The notes beneath the pieces are model-generated. The model was not told the DNA's origin, ran no database searches, and saw nothing but the letters and a program-made list of their open reading frames with translations. Shown here piece by piece: positions 35,838 to 48,475 of a stretch of DNA of 64,000 nt. The number at the start of each line of letters is the position of its first letter. The stretch's first letter is position 1. The position numbers and the translations under genes were made by a program. Location: contig NZ_JAZIFX010000001.1 in NCBI RefSeq assembly GCF_036634175.1, forward strand, positions 4,960,001-5,024,000. Direction: 5' to 3'. Source of the DNA: Streptomyces sp. P9-A2 (GTDB lineage: Bacteria > Actinomycetota > Actinomycetes > Streptomycetales > Streptomycetaceae).

Positions 35838-36998
35838 ATGCCTCGTTGGAAGGCCTTGCCGGATGAACTCGATCCGCAGATCAGGGAGTTCACCAGCCAG
35901 CTCAGGCGGGTGGTGGACCGCAGTGGCATGAGTGTCGCGTCGGTCTCGGACCGCACGGGCTACAGCAAGACGTCTTGGGAGCGTTACCTGAACGGCCGGC
36001 TGCTCGCGCCCAAGGGCGCGATCGTGGCCCTGGCCGAGGTCACCGGGACCAATCCGGTGCACCTGACCACGATGTGGGAGCTGGCCGAGCGGGCCTGGAG
36101 CCGCTCGGAGATGCGTCACGACATGACGATGGAGGCGATCAGGATCTCGCAGGCGCGCTCCGCGCTGAGCGAGCTCGCCGGACCGTCGTCGACCGGCGCG
36201 GGCGGCAGAGGGCGCAAGAGCGGGGGTGCCGCGGTCCGGCCGGGCGTCGCCGGGCCGGCCGGGATCGCACCGTCCGTGCCCCCCCAGCCCACCGCCTCGG
36301 ACGCCCGTGACGCCTCGGGGGCGAACTCCTGGGGCATGGCCGGGTACACCGGACCGTCCCCGTCGGGCCGCCGGGGCGGCCCGGCCGCGCAGCCTGCCGA
36401 GGGCGGGCGCACGCCGGGTTCCCCGGGCGGGCCGGGCGCACCGTCCCGGCGAGCGGCGAGCCGTGGAGGCTCCGGCGGTTCCGGTGGCAAACGGCGGACG
36501 GGGACCTTCCTCGCGGGCGCCGTCGGCGCTCTGGTGGTGATTGCCGCCGCCTTCTACGTCACCGGGCTCGACAGCGAGAAGGGCGGCGAGGCCGCGAAGT
36601 CCCCGTCGCCCACGGCCTCCGTCCCCGCGAATCTGCCCGCCGGAGTGGAGTGCAGCGGTGACAGCTGCGACGGCAAGGACGCGGAGAGCATGGGGTGCAG
36701 CGGTGACCTCGTGACCACGACGCAGACGGCGACCGTCGGCACCACCCTGGTCGAGGTCCGCTACAGCAAGACCTGCGGTGCCGCGTGGGGTCGGATCACC
36801 CAGGCCGCTCAGGGCGACAAGGTCGAGATCACCGGCGGGAAGACGAAGCAGAGCGCCGGCATCACCGAGGTCGGCGACACGGTCACGTACACCCCGATGG
36901 CAGCGGTCGCGAAGGCGACGGACGCCCGGGCCTGCGTGGTGCTGGCTTCCGGCGAGGAAGGGTGCACGGAGGCGACGGAGGCGGGGGGCACGGAGTAG
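35838..36998 (+). CDS. XRE-HTH membrane protein with DUF2690 domain
   Basis: A 386-aa protein. ATG 35838 (MPRWKALPDELDPQ) with GGGAAG upstream; the frame extending to 35754 is rejected. Residues about 5-75 hold an XRE-type HTH (VASVSDRTGYSKTSWERYLNG). A long Gly/Pro/Arg/Ser linker precedes one membrane helix (FLAGAVGALVVIAAAFYV). The extracytoplasmic DUF2690 domain has four or five Cys in GVECSGDSCDGKD, MGCSGDL and SKTCGAAWGRI. This pairing of cytoplasmic HTH and outside Cys-rich domain suggests a one-component transmembrane regulator. The target is unknown. Confidence 0.9.
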   Translation: MPRWKALPDELDPQIREFTSQLRRVVDRSGMSVASVSDRTGYSKTSWERYLNGRLLAPKGAIVALAEVTGTNPVHLTTMWELAERAWSRSEMRHDMTMEAIRISQARSALSELAGPSSTGAGGRGRKSGGAAVRPGVAGPAGIAPSVPPQPTASDARDASGANSWGMAGYTGPSPSGRRGGPAAQPAEGGRTPGSPGGPGAPSRRAASRGGSGGSGGKRRTGTFLAGAVGALVVIAAAFYVTGLDSEKGGEAAKSPSPTASVPANLPAGVECSGDSCDGKDAESMGCSGDLVTTTQTATVGTTLVEVRYSKTCGAAWGRITQAAQGDKVEITGGKTKQSAGITEVGDTVTYTPMAAVAKATDARACVVLASGEEGCTEATEAGGTE

Positions 36999-38560
<1,562 letters not shown>

Positions 38561-38597
38561 TCACCTCGTCCGACCGCGGGCCACAGGCCACGCACCC

Positions 38598-38633
38598 CGG
38601 ACCCCGCCCCGGTACTGACCGGTGCGGGGTCCG
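38598..38633 (+). terminator. mdh terminator
   Basis: CGGACCCCGC (38598-38607) pairs with GCGGGGTCCG (38624-38633) around a short loop, about 40 bases after the mdh stop. Confidence 0.7.
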
Positions 38634-38790
38634 TCCGCGTACGGGGATCAAAGTACTGGCCAAAGCTTGACGCATGTCACATGATCGCACTCTTGACAAT
38701 CTGCTTCCTTTCGGCTCAATCCCTCCCCTATGCTGATGTCTCGTCAACTCAGCCGTCGCCGAAGACGCACGCAGCATCGGGGGGACCGCC

Positions 38791-39397
38791 ATGAGCACCG
38801 TCCACGTGCCGCGGCGAGCGGATCACCCGGACGGCCCGGCCCCGCCGGAGGCCGCGTCCGTCGCGCCGCACGCCGGCGAGGCGACCCGGCTGCTGTGCGG
38901 GGGCGTCTACGTGGACCCCGACTACCGCGACCGCGTCATCTGCGAGCCGTATCTCCATGAACAGCGGATCGTGGCGCCGGTGAGAACTCCAGCGCCACCA
39001 ACGGTGGCCCCGCGCCGCGGAGGAGAGCCTCCGGCGATGACGGCGCGTGAGGAGGGCGGCGTCCGCATCGGGGACGTCCACCGCGGTCCCTTCGCCATCG
39101 GTGGGAACGCACACGCGGAGAGCCGCCACGGGGCCCCGGCGCCCGGTGACGCGGCCGGTGCGGAACCGCTCGCCGCGGTGAGGGAACTGCGGGCCGATCC
39201 GGCCCGGCTGAGGCTCGGTGGGCAGACCGCACGCGCAGCTGGACGAGGCCCTGGCGGAGACCGAGGAGGAGACCGACCGGACCGGTACGGCCGGAGAGAG
39301 CCGCCGCCGGCGGCTGCGTGACCTGCTCGCGGGCGCCGGGACACTCACGGCGTTGCTCGCCTCGGCCGCAACCGTGGCGGGGCTGCTCGGGATGTGA
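38791..39397 (+). pseudogene. frameshifted Streptomyces hypothetical protein
   Basis: The gene starts at ATG 38791 with a good product (MSTVHVPRRADH... LLCGGVYVDPDYRDRVICEP... VRELRADPARLR). After about 39215 the frame loses codon bias and ends at 39321. In the next frame, high-GC3 codons resume at 39236 with QLDEALAETEEETDRTGTAG and continue through RRLRDLLAGAGTLTALLAS to a TGA at 39395-39397. One inserted base within 39205-39236, near the CGCGC run, explains both. The reconstructed protein of about 200 aa would have an acidic/coiled segment and a C-terminal hydrophobic helix. It is either a real pseudogene or an assembly error; I know no function for the family. Confidence 0.7.
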
Positions 39398-39446
39398 CAC
39401 CGGTGGGCGAAAGACCGAAGGGGCGAGGGGAACGAGGGGGGAAGCG

Positions 39447-40583
39447 ATGAACGGGGCACCGCGGTACTGGAACGAGGAGACCGAGCGCTGGGAGGAGAGG
39501 GGCCCGGAGGGGCAGAGGGCACAGAGGGAGACGGGGGAGACGGGGGAGACGGGGGACGAGGCCGCGACCTCACCGGCGGTGACGCCGCCTCCGGCGGTGA
39601 CGCCGCCTCCGGCGGTTCCGTCATCCCCGGGTGCCCGGTCCCCGGCTGCCCCGCCGCCTCCGGATGCTTTGTTCTCCGCTCCCACCCTCACGGGCATCCG
39701 ATGGCCGGGCGGCGCTGCCCCGCCGGCGGCCGGGCCGCCCGCACCGTCCCCCTGGTCGTCCCCCGAGCTGCCCCACGGCCCCGCCGGGCCCTTCGTCCCG
39801 CCCGTTTTCCCGGGCCCGCCCCCGGCTCGGCACGGGCTCGACCGGAGGCGGGTGTGGTCCGTGGTGGGCGGGGCCGCCGTGGTCGGGGTGGTCGTGGGAC
39901 TGGCGCTGACCCAGACCCTGGGAGGCGGCAACGGGGAGGACGGCCAGGGGGACGACAAGGCCGCCTCGGCGAGTGTGTCGCGGCCGGCCGGCTCCGGGGC
40001 GCCCGGGACGGAGGAGGTCCCGGCCCCGAGGCAGCCGACGTCCGCCGCGGAGGAGCCCACCTCGCCCGCTCCCGATCCGGACAGTACGGTCCCCGCCGGT
40101 TACGACCGGTACGCCGATTCCGAGGGCTTCACCATCGCCCGCCCCACGGGGTGGACCCGTAGCAGTGTGTCCTCCCAGTACGGGATGGACGTGGTCACCT
40201 ACCGCAGTCCCGACCGAGGCATGCGGCTCCAGGTGTTCGAGGTGGCGGAGCCCTCGCCCGACGCGTCGTACGAACTGTTCCTCTCCGACGCCACCCCCAA
40301 GGCCCCCGGATTCGAGCGGCTCTCCCTCGAGACGCTGGACGACGGCGACTTCACCGGCTCCCGGCTGGAGTACCTGGCGGACTCCATGAGGGGGGAGCCC
40401 GACATCGGGACCTGGCACGTCGTCGACCTGCGCTTCCAGGCCGCCGACGGCAAGCTGTACGCGCTCGCCGCCTACGGGGCCGACTCCGACGGTCACGAGG
40501 ACGAGCGGGAACTGATCCGGACCGCCCTCGGACACTTCTGTCCGGCGGAGACCACCTGCGGGACCGCCATGGACTCCGGCTGA
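39447..40583 (+). CDS. Pro-rich single-pass membrane protein with outside domain
   Basis: A 378-aa protein; ATG 39447 (MNGAPRYWNEETERWEE) with GGGGGGAAG upstream. The N-terminal 130 residues are disordered (Pro/Ala/Gly, short GETGETGDE and TPPPAV repeats). One helix (VVGGAAVVGVVVGLALTQT) leads outside to a Ser/Pro linker and a compact domain from about residue 220 (YADSEGFTIARPTGWTRSSV ... HFCPAETTC). The domain resembles those found on many actinobacterial serine/threonine kinases and lipoproteins of unknown role. It follows the frameshifted gene by 49 bases, possibly in one operon. Confidence 0.85.
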   Translation: MNGAPRYWNEETERWEERGPEGQRAQRETGETGETGDEAATSPAVTPPPAVTPPPAVPSSPGARSPAAPPPPDALFSAPTLTGIRWPGGAAPPAAGPPAPSPWSSPELPHGPAGPFVPPVFPGPPPARHGLDRRRVWSVVGGAAVVGVVVGLALTQTLGGGNGEDGQGDDKAASASVSRPAGSGAPGTEEVPAPRQPTSAAEEPTSPAPDPDSTVPAGYDRYADSEGFTIARPTGWTRSSVSSQYGMDVVTYRSPDRGMRLQVFEVAEPSPDASYELFLSDATPKAPGFERLSLETLDDGDFTGSRLEYLADSMRGEPDIGTWHVVDLRFQAADGKLYALAAYGADSDGHEDERELIRTALGHFCPAETTCGTAMDSG

Positions 40584-40794
40584 ACCGACCCGGACCGGAG
40601 TTTTGCGATGTTTTTCCCTGCTTCGACCGCATGTTCTGTGATGCGGCACACTTCCCGTGATGAATCGCGCATGCATTCGGGGTTCGAGGGAAGGAGCCCT
40701 CCCGTTCCGTGGGTGACGCCCGTGTGACTCGACATGGTCATTCGACCTGTGTCACTCATGGGCGCTGAACAGGAACGGAAGGCAGCAGGCGATC

Positions 40795-42315
40795 ATGGCG
40801 GACAGTACAGAGCTTCAGGCGCGCACCTCCATCCACGCGGGAGGTGAGTGGCGGGCGGCCGTCTCGGGGGCCACGCGCGAGATCCTCGACCCAGCGGACG
40901 CCCTGCCGTTCGCCGTCGTCGCGGAGGGCGACGAGAAGGACACCGACCTCGCGGTGGCCGCCGCCAGGCAGGCGTTCGACGAGGGCCCGTGGCCGCACAC
41001 CCCCGTTGCCGAGCGGGCCGCGCTGCTGCGCCGCGTCGCCGGTCTCCTCGCCCGGGACCGGGAGGAACTCGGCCTGCTGGAGAGCCGGGACGCGGGCAAG
41101 ACCGTCGAGGAGGGGCGCGTCGACATCGACTGTGTCGCCGACGCCTTCCGCTACTTCGCCGACCTGGTCGCCGGGGAGGCCCCCGGCCGGGTCGTCGACG
41201 CGGGCTCCACCGACGTCCACAGCGTCGTCGTGCACGAGCCCGTCGGTGTCTGCGCCATGATCACACCCTGGAACTATCCGCTGCTCCAGGCCAGTTGGAA
41301 GATCGCCCCGGCGCTCGCGGCCGGCAACACCTTCGTCGTCAAGCCCAGCGAGATCACTCCGCTGACCACCGTCGCACTCATCGCCCTGCTGGCCGAGGCG
41401 GGACTGCCCGCCGGTGTCGCCAACATCGTCACCGGCCCCGGCCACACCGTCGGCGCCCGGCTCGCCGAGCACCCCGACGTCGACCTGGTCTCCTTCACCG
41501 GCGGACTGGCCAGCGGCACCAAGGTCGCCCAGGCCGCCGCGCCGGGCGTGAAGAAAGTCGCCCTGGAACTCGGCGGCAAGAACCCCAACGTGGTCTTCGC
41601 CGACGCCTGCGCCACCGAGGAGGGCTTCGACACCGCCGTCGACCAGGCGCTCAACGCGGCCTTCATCCACAGCGGCCAGGTCTGCTCGGCGGGTGCGCGG
41701 CTCATCGTCGAGGAGTCCGTCCGCGACCGCTTCGTCACCGAACTCGCCCGCCGCGCCGAGAGGATCAGGCTCGGCCGGGGCACCGCGGACGGCGTCGAGT
41801 GCGGACCGCTGGTCTCGGAACAGCAGCGCGACAAGATCGAGGCGTACGTCGCCTCCGCGTTGCAGGAGGGCGCGGTGCTGCGCTCCGGCGGCAAGCGGCC
41901 CGAGCCGTCCGCCGAGCGGCCCGAGGCCGGCTACTTCTACGAGCCGACCGTCCTCGACCACTGCCACCGCGAGATGCGGGTGGTGCGCGAGGAGGTGTTC
42001 GGGCCGGTCCTCACCGTCGAGACCTTCCGCACCGAGGACGAGGCCGTCGACCTCGCCAACGACACCGAGTACGGGCTGGCCGGTGCCGTCTGGACCACCG
42101 ACGCGGGCCGCGCCCGGCGGGTGGCCGGACGGCTGCGCCACGGCACCGTGTGGATCAACGACTTCCATCCCTACCTCCCGCAGGCGGAGTGGGGCGGATT
42201 CGGCAAGAGCGGAGTGGGCCGCGAACTCGGCCCGGCGGGCCTCGCCGAGTACCGCGAGACCAAGCACATCTACCAGAACCTCGCGCCGAAGCCGGTGCGC
42301 TGGTTCGCGGGCTGA
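40795..42315 (+). CDS. betB: betaine-aldehyde dehydrogenase
   Basis: A 506-aa NAD(P)-dependent aldehyde dehydrogenase starting MADSTELQARTSIHAGGEWR. Catalytic parts: TPWNYPLLQASW (Asn), KPSEITPLTTV (cofactor Lys/Glu), SFTGGLASGTKV, LELGGKNPN (general base Glu), and the nucleophile Cys in HSGQVCSAGAR. The neighbouring choline-oxidase-like and betaine-type ABC genes make glycine-betaine aldehyde the likely substrate. The next gene is 342 bases downstream, so it may have its own transcript as well. Confidence 0.92.
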   Translation: MADSTELQARTSIHAGGEWRAAVSGATREILDPADALPFAVVAEGDEKDTDLAVAAARQAFDEGPWPHTPVAERAALLRRVAGLLARDREELGLLESRDAGKTVEEGRVDIDCVADAFRYFADLVAGEAPGRVVDAGSTDVHSVVVHEPVGVCAMITPWNYPLLQASWKIAPALAAGNTFVVKPSEITPLTTVALIALLAEAGLPAGVANIVTGPGHTVGARLAEHPDVDLVSFTGGLASGTKVAQAAAPGVKKVALELGGKNPNVVFADACATEEGFDTAVDQALNAAFIHSGQVCSAGARLIVEESVRDRFVTELARRAERIRLGRGTADGVECGPLVSEQQRDKIEAYVASALQEGAVLRSGGKRPEPSAERPEAGYFYEPTVLDHCHREMRVVREEVFGPVLTVETFRTEDEAVDLANDTEYGLAGAVWTTDAGRARRVAGRLRHGTVWINDFHPYLPQAEWGGFGKSGVGRELGPAGLAEYRETKHIYQNLAPKPVRWFAG

Positions 42316-42657
42316 GCCGCCACCACCGAGCGGCACCCGTGGTGAACACGGCGCCCGCGCCCCGCGGGAGGCACCCTCGGCGTGCACAGCGCACACGCCG
42401 CCCGCGTGCGGTCGCGGCCGCCGGACGGCACACCGGGGGCACCCTCCCCCGGGAGAGTGCCCCGGAGCCCTCTCCGAGGCCGCCCGCCCCGGAGCCCTTC
42501 ACCTGCCGTGCGCCCCGTGCTTCCCGCACGTCCTGTGCTTCCCACGCGTCCCGTGCTTCCCGCGTGACGACGTACCACTTCGAGCATTCCCCTGCCCGGG
42601 GTTTCGCCCGTGGCTCCGCCGACACCCCTTGTTTCCGAGTTCCCGGAGGAGTAGCCC
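42316..42657. other. 342-bp spacer with hairpin and short repeats
   Basis: An imperfect hairpin at 42433-42465 (CCGGGG..CAC with GTGCCCCGG) could attenuate read-through from betB. Degenerate 15-bp repeats around CCCGTGCTTCCCGC fill 42507-42565. The start of the oxidase gene has GGAGGAG just upstream. Confidence 0.5.
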
Positions 42658-44204
42658 ATGCCAGATCACGCTCACGAACATGCCCACGAACACACGTACG
42701 ACTATGTCGTCATCGGTGGTGGCACCGCAGGATCCGTCATCGCCTCCCGGCTGACGGAGAACCCCGACGTCACCGTCGCGGTCATCGAGGGCGGTCCCAG
42801 TGACGTCGGCCGCGACGACGTACTGACCCTGCGCCGCTGGATGGGCCTGCTCGGCGGCGAGCTGGACTACGACTACCCCACCACCGAGCAGCCGCGCGGC
42901 AACTCGCACATCCGGCACAGCCGGGCCCGCGTGCTCGGCGGATGCTCTTCGCACAACACCCTCATCGCGTTCAAGCCGCTCCCGTCCGACTGGGACGAGT
43001 GGGAGCAGGCCGGCGCCCAGGGGTGGGGGGCGACGCGGATGGAGCCGTACTACACCCGGCTCAGGAACAACATCGTCCCGGTCGACGAGAAGGACCGGAA
43101 CGCCATCGCCCGTGACTTCGTCGACGCCGCACAGGCCACACTCGGCGTGCCGCGCGTCGAGGGCTTCAACAAGAAGCCGTTCGACGAGGGCGTCGGCTTC
43201 TTCGACCTCGCCTACCACCCGGAGAACAACAAGCGTTCCTCGGCGTCGGTCGCGTATCTGCACCCGGTGATGGACGAACGCCCCAACCTGACGATCCTGC
43301 TGGAGACCTGGGCGTACCGGCTGGAACTGAACGGAACCCGCGCCGAGGGCGTCCACGTCCGCACCAAGGACGGAGAGGAGATCCTCGTCCGGGCCCGGGG
43401 CGAAGTCCTGCTGTGCGCCGGCGCGGTCGACTCGCCCCGGCTCCTGCTGCACTCCGGTATCGGCCCGAAGGCCGACCTGGAGGCGCTCGGCATACCCGTG
43501 GCGCACGACCTTCCCGGTGTCGGCGAGAACCTGCTCGACCACCCCGAGTCGGTGATCGTCTGGGAGACGGACGGGCCCATCCCGGACAACTCCGCGATGG
43601 ACTCCGACGCCGGCCTGTTCGTGCGCCGGGACCCCGGACACGCGGGACCCGACCTGATGTTCCACTTCTACCAGATCCCGTTCACGGACAATCCGGAGCG
43701 ACTGGGCTACCAGCGGCCGGAGTTCGGCGTCTCGATGACCCCGAACATCCCCAAGCCGAAGAGCCGCGGCCGGCTCTACCTGACCAGCGCCGACCCGGAG
43801 GTCAAGCCCGCGCTGGACTTCCGCTACTTCACCGACGAGGACGACTACGACGGCCGCACCCTCGTCGACGGCATCCGCATCGCCCGCGAGATCGCGAAGA
43901 CCGAGCCGCTGGCCCACTGGCTCAAGCGCGAGGTGGCTCCCGGCCCCGACGTCACGGGTGACGAGGAGCTGAGCGAGTACGCCCGCAAGGTCGCGCACAC
44001 CGTCTACCACCCGGCGGGCACCTGCAGGATGGGCGCCGCGACCGACGAACTGGCCGTGGTGGACCCCGAACTGCGGATCCGCGGAATGCAGGGCATCCGG
44101 ATCGCGGACGCCTCCGTCTTCCCGACCATGACCGCAGTGAACCCGATGATCGGCGTGCTGATGGTCGGCGAGCGGGCCGTCGACCTGATCGGAGGCGATG
44201 CGTG

Positions 44205-44205
<1 letters not shown>
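42658..44205 (+). CDS. GMC-family choline dehydrogenase/oxidase
   Basis: A 515-aa FAD-dependent glucose-methanol-choline oxidoreductase. The N-terminus has a His-rich start ([16 protein letters not shown]) and then the FAD-binding [16 protein letters not shown]. The GMC signature is [10 protein letters not shown], and the active-site His is in [11 protein letters not shown], with the partner Asn in [11 protein letters not shown]. It would oxidise choline to betaine aldehyde, the substrate of BetB. ATG 42658 has GGAGGAG upstream. The ATPase gene starts at its stop (TGATG). Confidence 0.9.
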
Positions 44206-45379
<1,174 letters not shown>

Positions 45380-45380
<1 letters not shown>

Positions 45381-47326
45381 TGGCGACCGTCACCGCCGCC
45401 GCCCCCCGGGCCGGCGAGCGGCCGGGCCTGCTCGGACGTGCCGCCGTGCGCAAGCTTCTGCTGCTCGCCGCGGCCGCCGTGGTCCTCGTCCCGTTCGCCG
45501 CGGCCCGCTGGGCGAGTGGCGGCTGGCCCGAGGCGCTGACCGTCGACGTCTCCGGACCGCTGGCCGACGCCAGCGACTGGATCATCGACAACCGGGATTC
45601 CCACCCCCTCTTCCTCCACTTCTTCGGCCACGTCAGCAACGTCGTCGTCCTCGCCGTACGAGCCGTCTACCTCGCCCTCCTCGCCGTCGGATGGGCGGGA
45701 GTGACCGCCGTCGCCGGGCTGGTCGCCTGGCGGGTCGCGGGCCTGCGGCTCGCGCTCGGCACCGCTGTCGCATTCCTCGCCTGCGGTCTGCTGGGCATGT
45801 GGGTGCCCACCATGCAGACGCTCGCCCTGATGGTGGTCGCGGTCGCCGCGTCCGTCGTCCTCGGCGCGTTGCTGGGACTCGCCGCCGGACTCTCCGACCG
45901 CCTGGACCGCGTTCTGCGCCCGGTGCTGGACACCATGCAGGTGTTCCCCGCCTTCGCCTACCTCCTGCCGGTCGTGCTGGTGTTCGGGATCGGTGTCCCC
46001 GCCGCCGTCCTGGCCACCGTGATCTACGCCGCGCCGCCCATGGCCCGGCTGACCTCGCTCGGCCTGCGCGGCGCCGACAAGGAGGTGCTGGAGGCCGTCG
46101 AGTCGCTCGGCGCCGGTGCCCGTCAGCGCCTGCTGACCGCCCGCATCCCGCTGGCCCGCAGGGAACTCCTCCTCGGCCTCAACCAGACGATCATGATGGC
46201 GCTGTCCATGGCCGTCATCGCCTCGGTGATCGGCGCGGGCGGCCTCGGCGACCGCGTCTACCAGGCGCTGGCCTCCGTCGACGTCGGCGCGGCCCTCGCC
46301 GCCGGCATCCCGATCGTGCTCCTCGCCGTCGTCCTGGACCGCGTCACCGCCGCGGCCGGGGCGAACACCGACGGGACACCCCGGCCCCGTACGCACTGGC
46401 TGTACGTCGTGGCCGGCGCCACGGCCGTCGCGGTCGCCGGACGTCTGGCGGACCGGCTGGAGTGGCCGGACGGGTGGGTCGTCGCGATCGCCGGACCGGT
46501 CAACCGGGCCGTCGACTGGATGACCGACCACCTCTACTCGGGTGTCCCCGTCGTCGGCGGCACCGCCGACTGGGCCGCCCGCTTCACCACCTGGGTGCTC
46601 GACCCGGTGCGGGACGGACTGCAGTGGCTGCCCTGGTGGTCGGTGCTGCTCGTCGTCGCCGCCCTGGCCTGGCTGATCGGCACCTGGCGCACCGCGCTCA
46701 CCGCCGTCCTCGCCATGGCCGCCATCGGGGTGCTCGGGGTGTGGAACCCGTCCCTCGACACGCTCTCCCAGGTCCTCGCGGCCGTCGCCGTCACCCTTGT
46801 CATCGGCTTCGCGACGGGTGCCGCCGCGGCACGCAGCGACCGCGTCGATCGTCTGCTGCGGCCCGTGCTGGACGTGTTCCAGACGATGCCGCAGTTCGTG
46901 TACCTGATCCCGGTCGTCGCCCTGTTCGGCGTCGGCCGCGCCCCCGCCGCCGCCGCGGCCATCGTCTACGCGCTGCCGGCCGTCGTCCGTATCACCGCGC
47001 AGGGGCTGCGCCAGGTCGACCCGGCGGCCCTGGAGTCGGCCCGCTCGCTCGGCGCGACCAGTGCCCAGCAGTTGCGCCAGGTCCAGCTCCCGCTGGCCCG
47101 CCCGGCGCTGCTCCTCGCCGTCAACCAGGGCGTGGTCCTGGTCCTCGCCGTCGTCATCATCGGCGGCATGGTCGGCGGTGGCGCACTCGGTTACGACGTC
47201 GTCTTCGGCCTCGCCCAGGGCGACCTGGCGACCGGCCTGGTCGCCGGTGCCGCGATCGTCTGCCTGGGCCTGATGCTCGACCGGGTGACCCAGCCCACCG
47301 AACGCCGCGCGAAGAAGGGAGCCTGA
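45380..47326 (+). CDS. betaine/choline ABC permease, two permease domains in one chain
   Basis: A 648-aa protein with two BPD_transp_1 (ProW-type) domains in tandem, about residues 130-310 and 460-640. Each has its own EAA-like cytoplasmic loop (EAVESLGAGARQRLLTARIP and ESARSLGATSAQQLRQVQLP). Single-domain ProW/OpuAB subunits are about 280-350 aa, so this is an internal duplication that likely forms a pseudo-symmetric channel with one copy per transporter. About 14-16 membrane segments are expected. It is coupled at both ends to the ATPase and binding-protein genes. Confidence 0.92.
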
Positions 47327-47327
47327 G

Positions 47328-48284
47328 ATGCGACTTCGTACGACGTCGGCCGTGGCCGGAGTGTCCGCGCTCGTCCTGCTGACCGGCTGCGGCGCCGCCG
47401 ACATGACCAAGCAGGCATCGCCGTTCGCCAACGCCGAGGGCGCGCGGACGGTCACCCTGTCCGTGCAGTCCTGGGTGGGCGCCCAGGCCAACGTGGCCGT
47501 CGCCCAGTACCTGCTGGAGCAGGAACTCGGCTACCGCGTCGACACCGTGCAGGTCGACGAGGTGCCCGCCTGGGACGCGCTCAGCCAGGGCCGGGTCGAC
47601 GCCATCCTGGAGGACTGGGGTCACCCGGATCAGGAGCAGCGGTACGTCCAGGACAAGAAGACGATCACGCCCGGCGGTGATCTCGGGGTCACCGGGCACA
47701 TCGGCTGGTTCGTGCCGACGTACTTCGCGGAGAAGCATCCCGACATCACCGACTGGAAGAACCTCAACAAGTACGCCGATCAGTTCCGCACCGCGGAGAG
47801 CGGCGGCAAGGGCCAGCTGATAGACGGGTCACCGGCCTACCTCACCAACGACAAGGCGCTGGTGAAGAACCTGAAGCTGGACTTCAAGGTGGTGTTCGCC
47901 GGATCGGAGGCCGCGCAGATCACCCAGATCCAGCAGTTCGCCAAGGAGAGGAAACCCTTCCTCAGCTACTGGTACACACCCCAGTGGCTGTCCGCGAAGG
48001 TGCCGATGACCGAGGTGAAGCTGCCCGAGTACGAGGAGGGCTGCGACGCCGACCCGGAGAAGGTCGCCTGCGCCTACCCGCACACTCCGCTGCAGAAGTA
48101 CCTCAACGCGGACTTCGCGAAGGACGGCGGCGACGCGGCGGACTTCCTGAAGAAGTTCCAGTGGACGACCGAGGACCAGAACGAGGTCTCCCTGATGATC
48201 GCCGAGCAGCGGATGGCGCCTCAGGAGGCGGCGGAGAAATGGGTGGACGGCAACGAGTCCACCTGGAAGGCCTGGCTGTCCTGA
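47328..48284 (+). CDS. glycine-betaine/choline-binding lipoprotein
   Basis: A 318-aa OpuAC-type substrate-binding protein. The signal peptide ends in the lipobox LLTGC (SALVLLTGCGAADM), so it is anchored outside the membrane by a lipidated Cys. The fold starts VTLSVQSWVGAQANVAVAQY, with Trp residues (QSWVG, PAWDAL, LEDWGHP) suited to caging a quaternary amine. It follows the permease by one base and closes the operon before a 34-bp palindrome. Ligand may be choline or betaine; the adjacent oxidation genes favour choline. Confidence 0.92.
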   Translation: MRLRTTSAVAGVSALVLLTGCGAADMTKQASPFANAEGARTVTLSVQSWVGAQANVAVAQYLLEQELGYRVDTVQVDEVPAWDALSQGRVDAILEDWGHPDQEQRYVQDKKTITPGGDLGVTGHIGWFVPTYFAEKHPDITDWKNLNKYADQFRTAESGGKGQLIDGSPAYLTNDKALVKNLKLDFKVVFAGSEAAQITQIQQFAKERKPFLSYWYTPQWLSAKVPMTEVKLPEYEEGCDADPEKVACAYPHTPLQKYLNADFAKDGGDAADFLKKFQWTTEDQNEVSLMIAEQRMAPQEAAEKWVDGNESTWKAWLS

Positions 48285-48318
48285 GGACCGGACCGGGGAC
48301 CGGTCCCCGGTCCGGTCC
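48285..48318 (+). terminator. terminator of the choline/betaine operon
   Basis: A 34-bp perfect palindrome (GGACCGGACCGGGGACC and complement) starts right after the stop of the binding-protein gene. Confidence 0.85.
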
Positions 48319-48355
48319 GCCTGACGGTCGGTCCGGAGCGGACCGGATATGACGC

Positions 48356-48395
48356 GCGGCCCCGGGATCACCGAGCGAGGTGAACCCGGGGCCGC
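48356..48395 (-). terminator. terminator of the CMD-family gene
   Basis: GCGGCCCCGGG-A-TCACC-loop-GGTGA-A-CCCGGGGCCGC forms a 16-bp stem with one A-A mismatch, about 80 bases beyond the minus-strand stop at 48476. Confidence 0.8.
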
Positions 48396-48475
48396 TTGTC
48401 ACGCGACACGCGCGGTCACGCGGCGGATGCCGGATGCCGGATGCCGGATGGCGGGTGCCGAGGGCCGGGTGCCGG

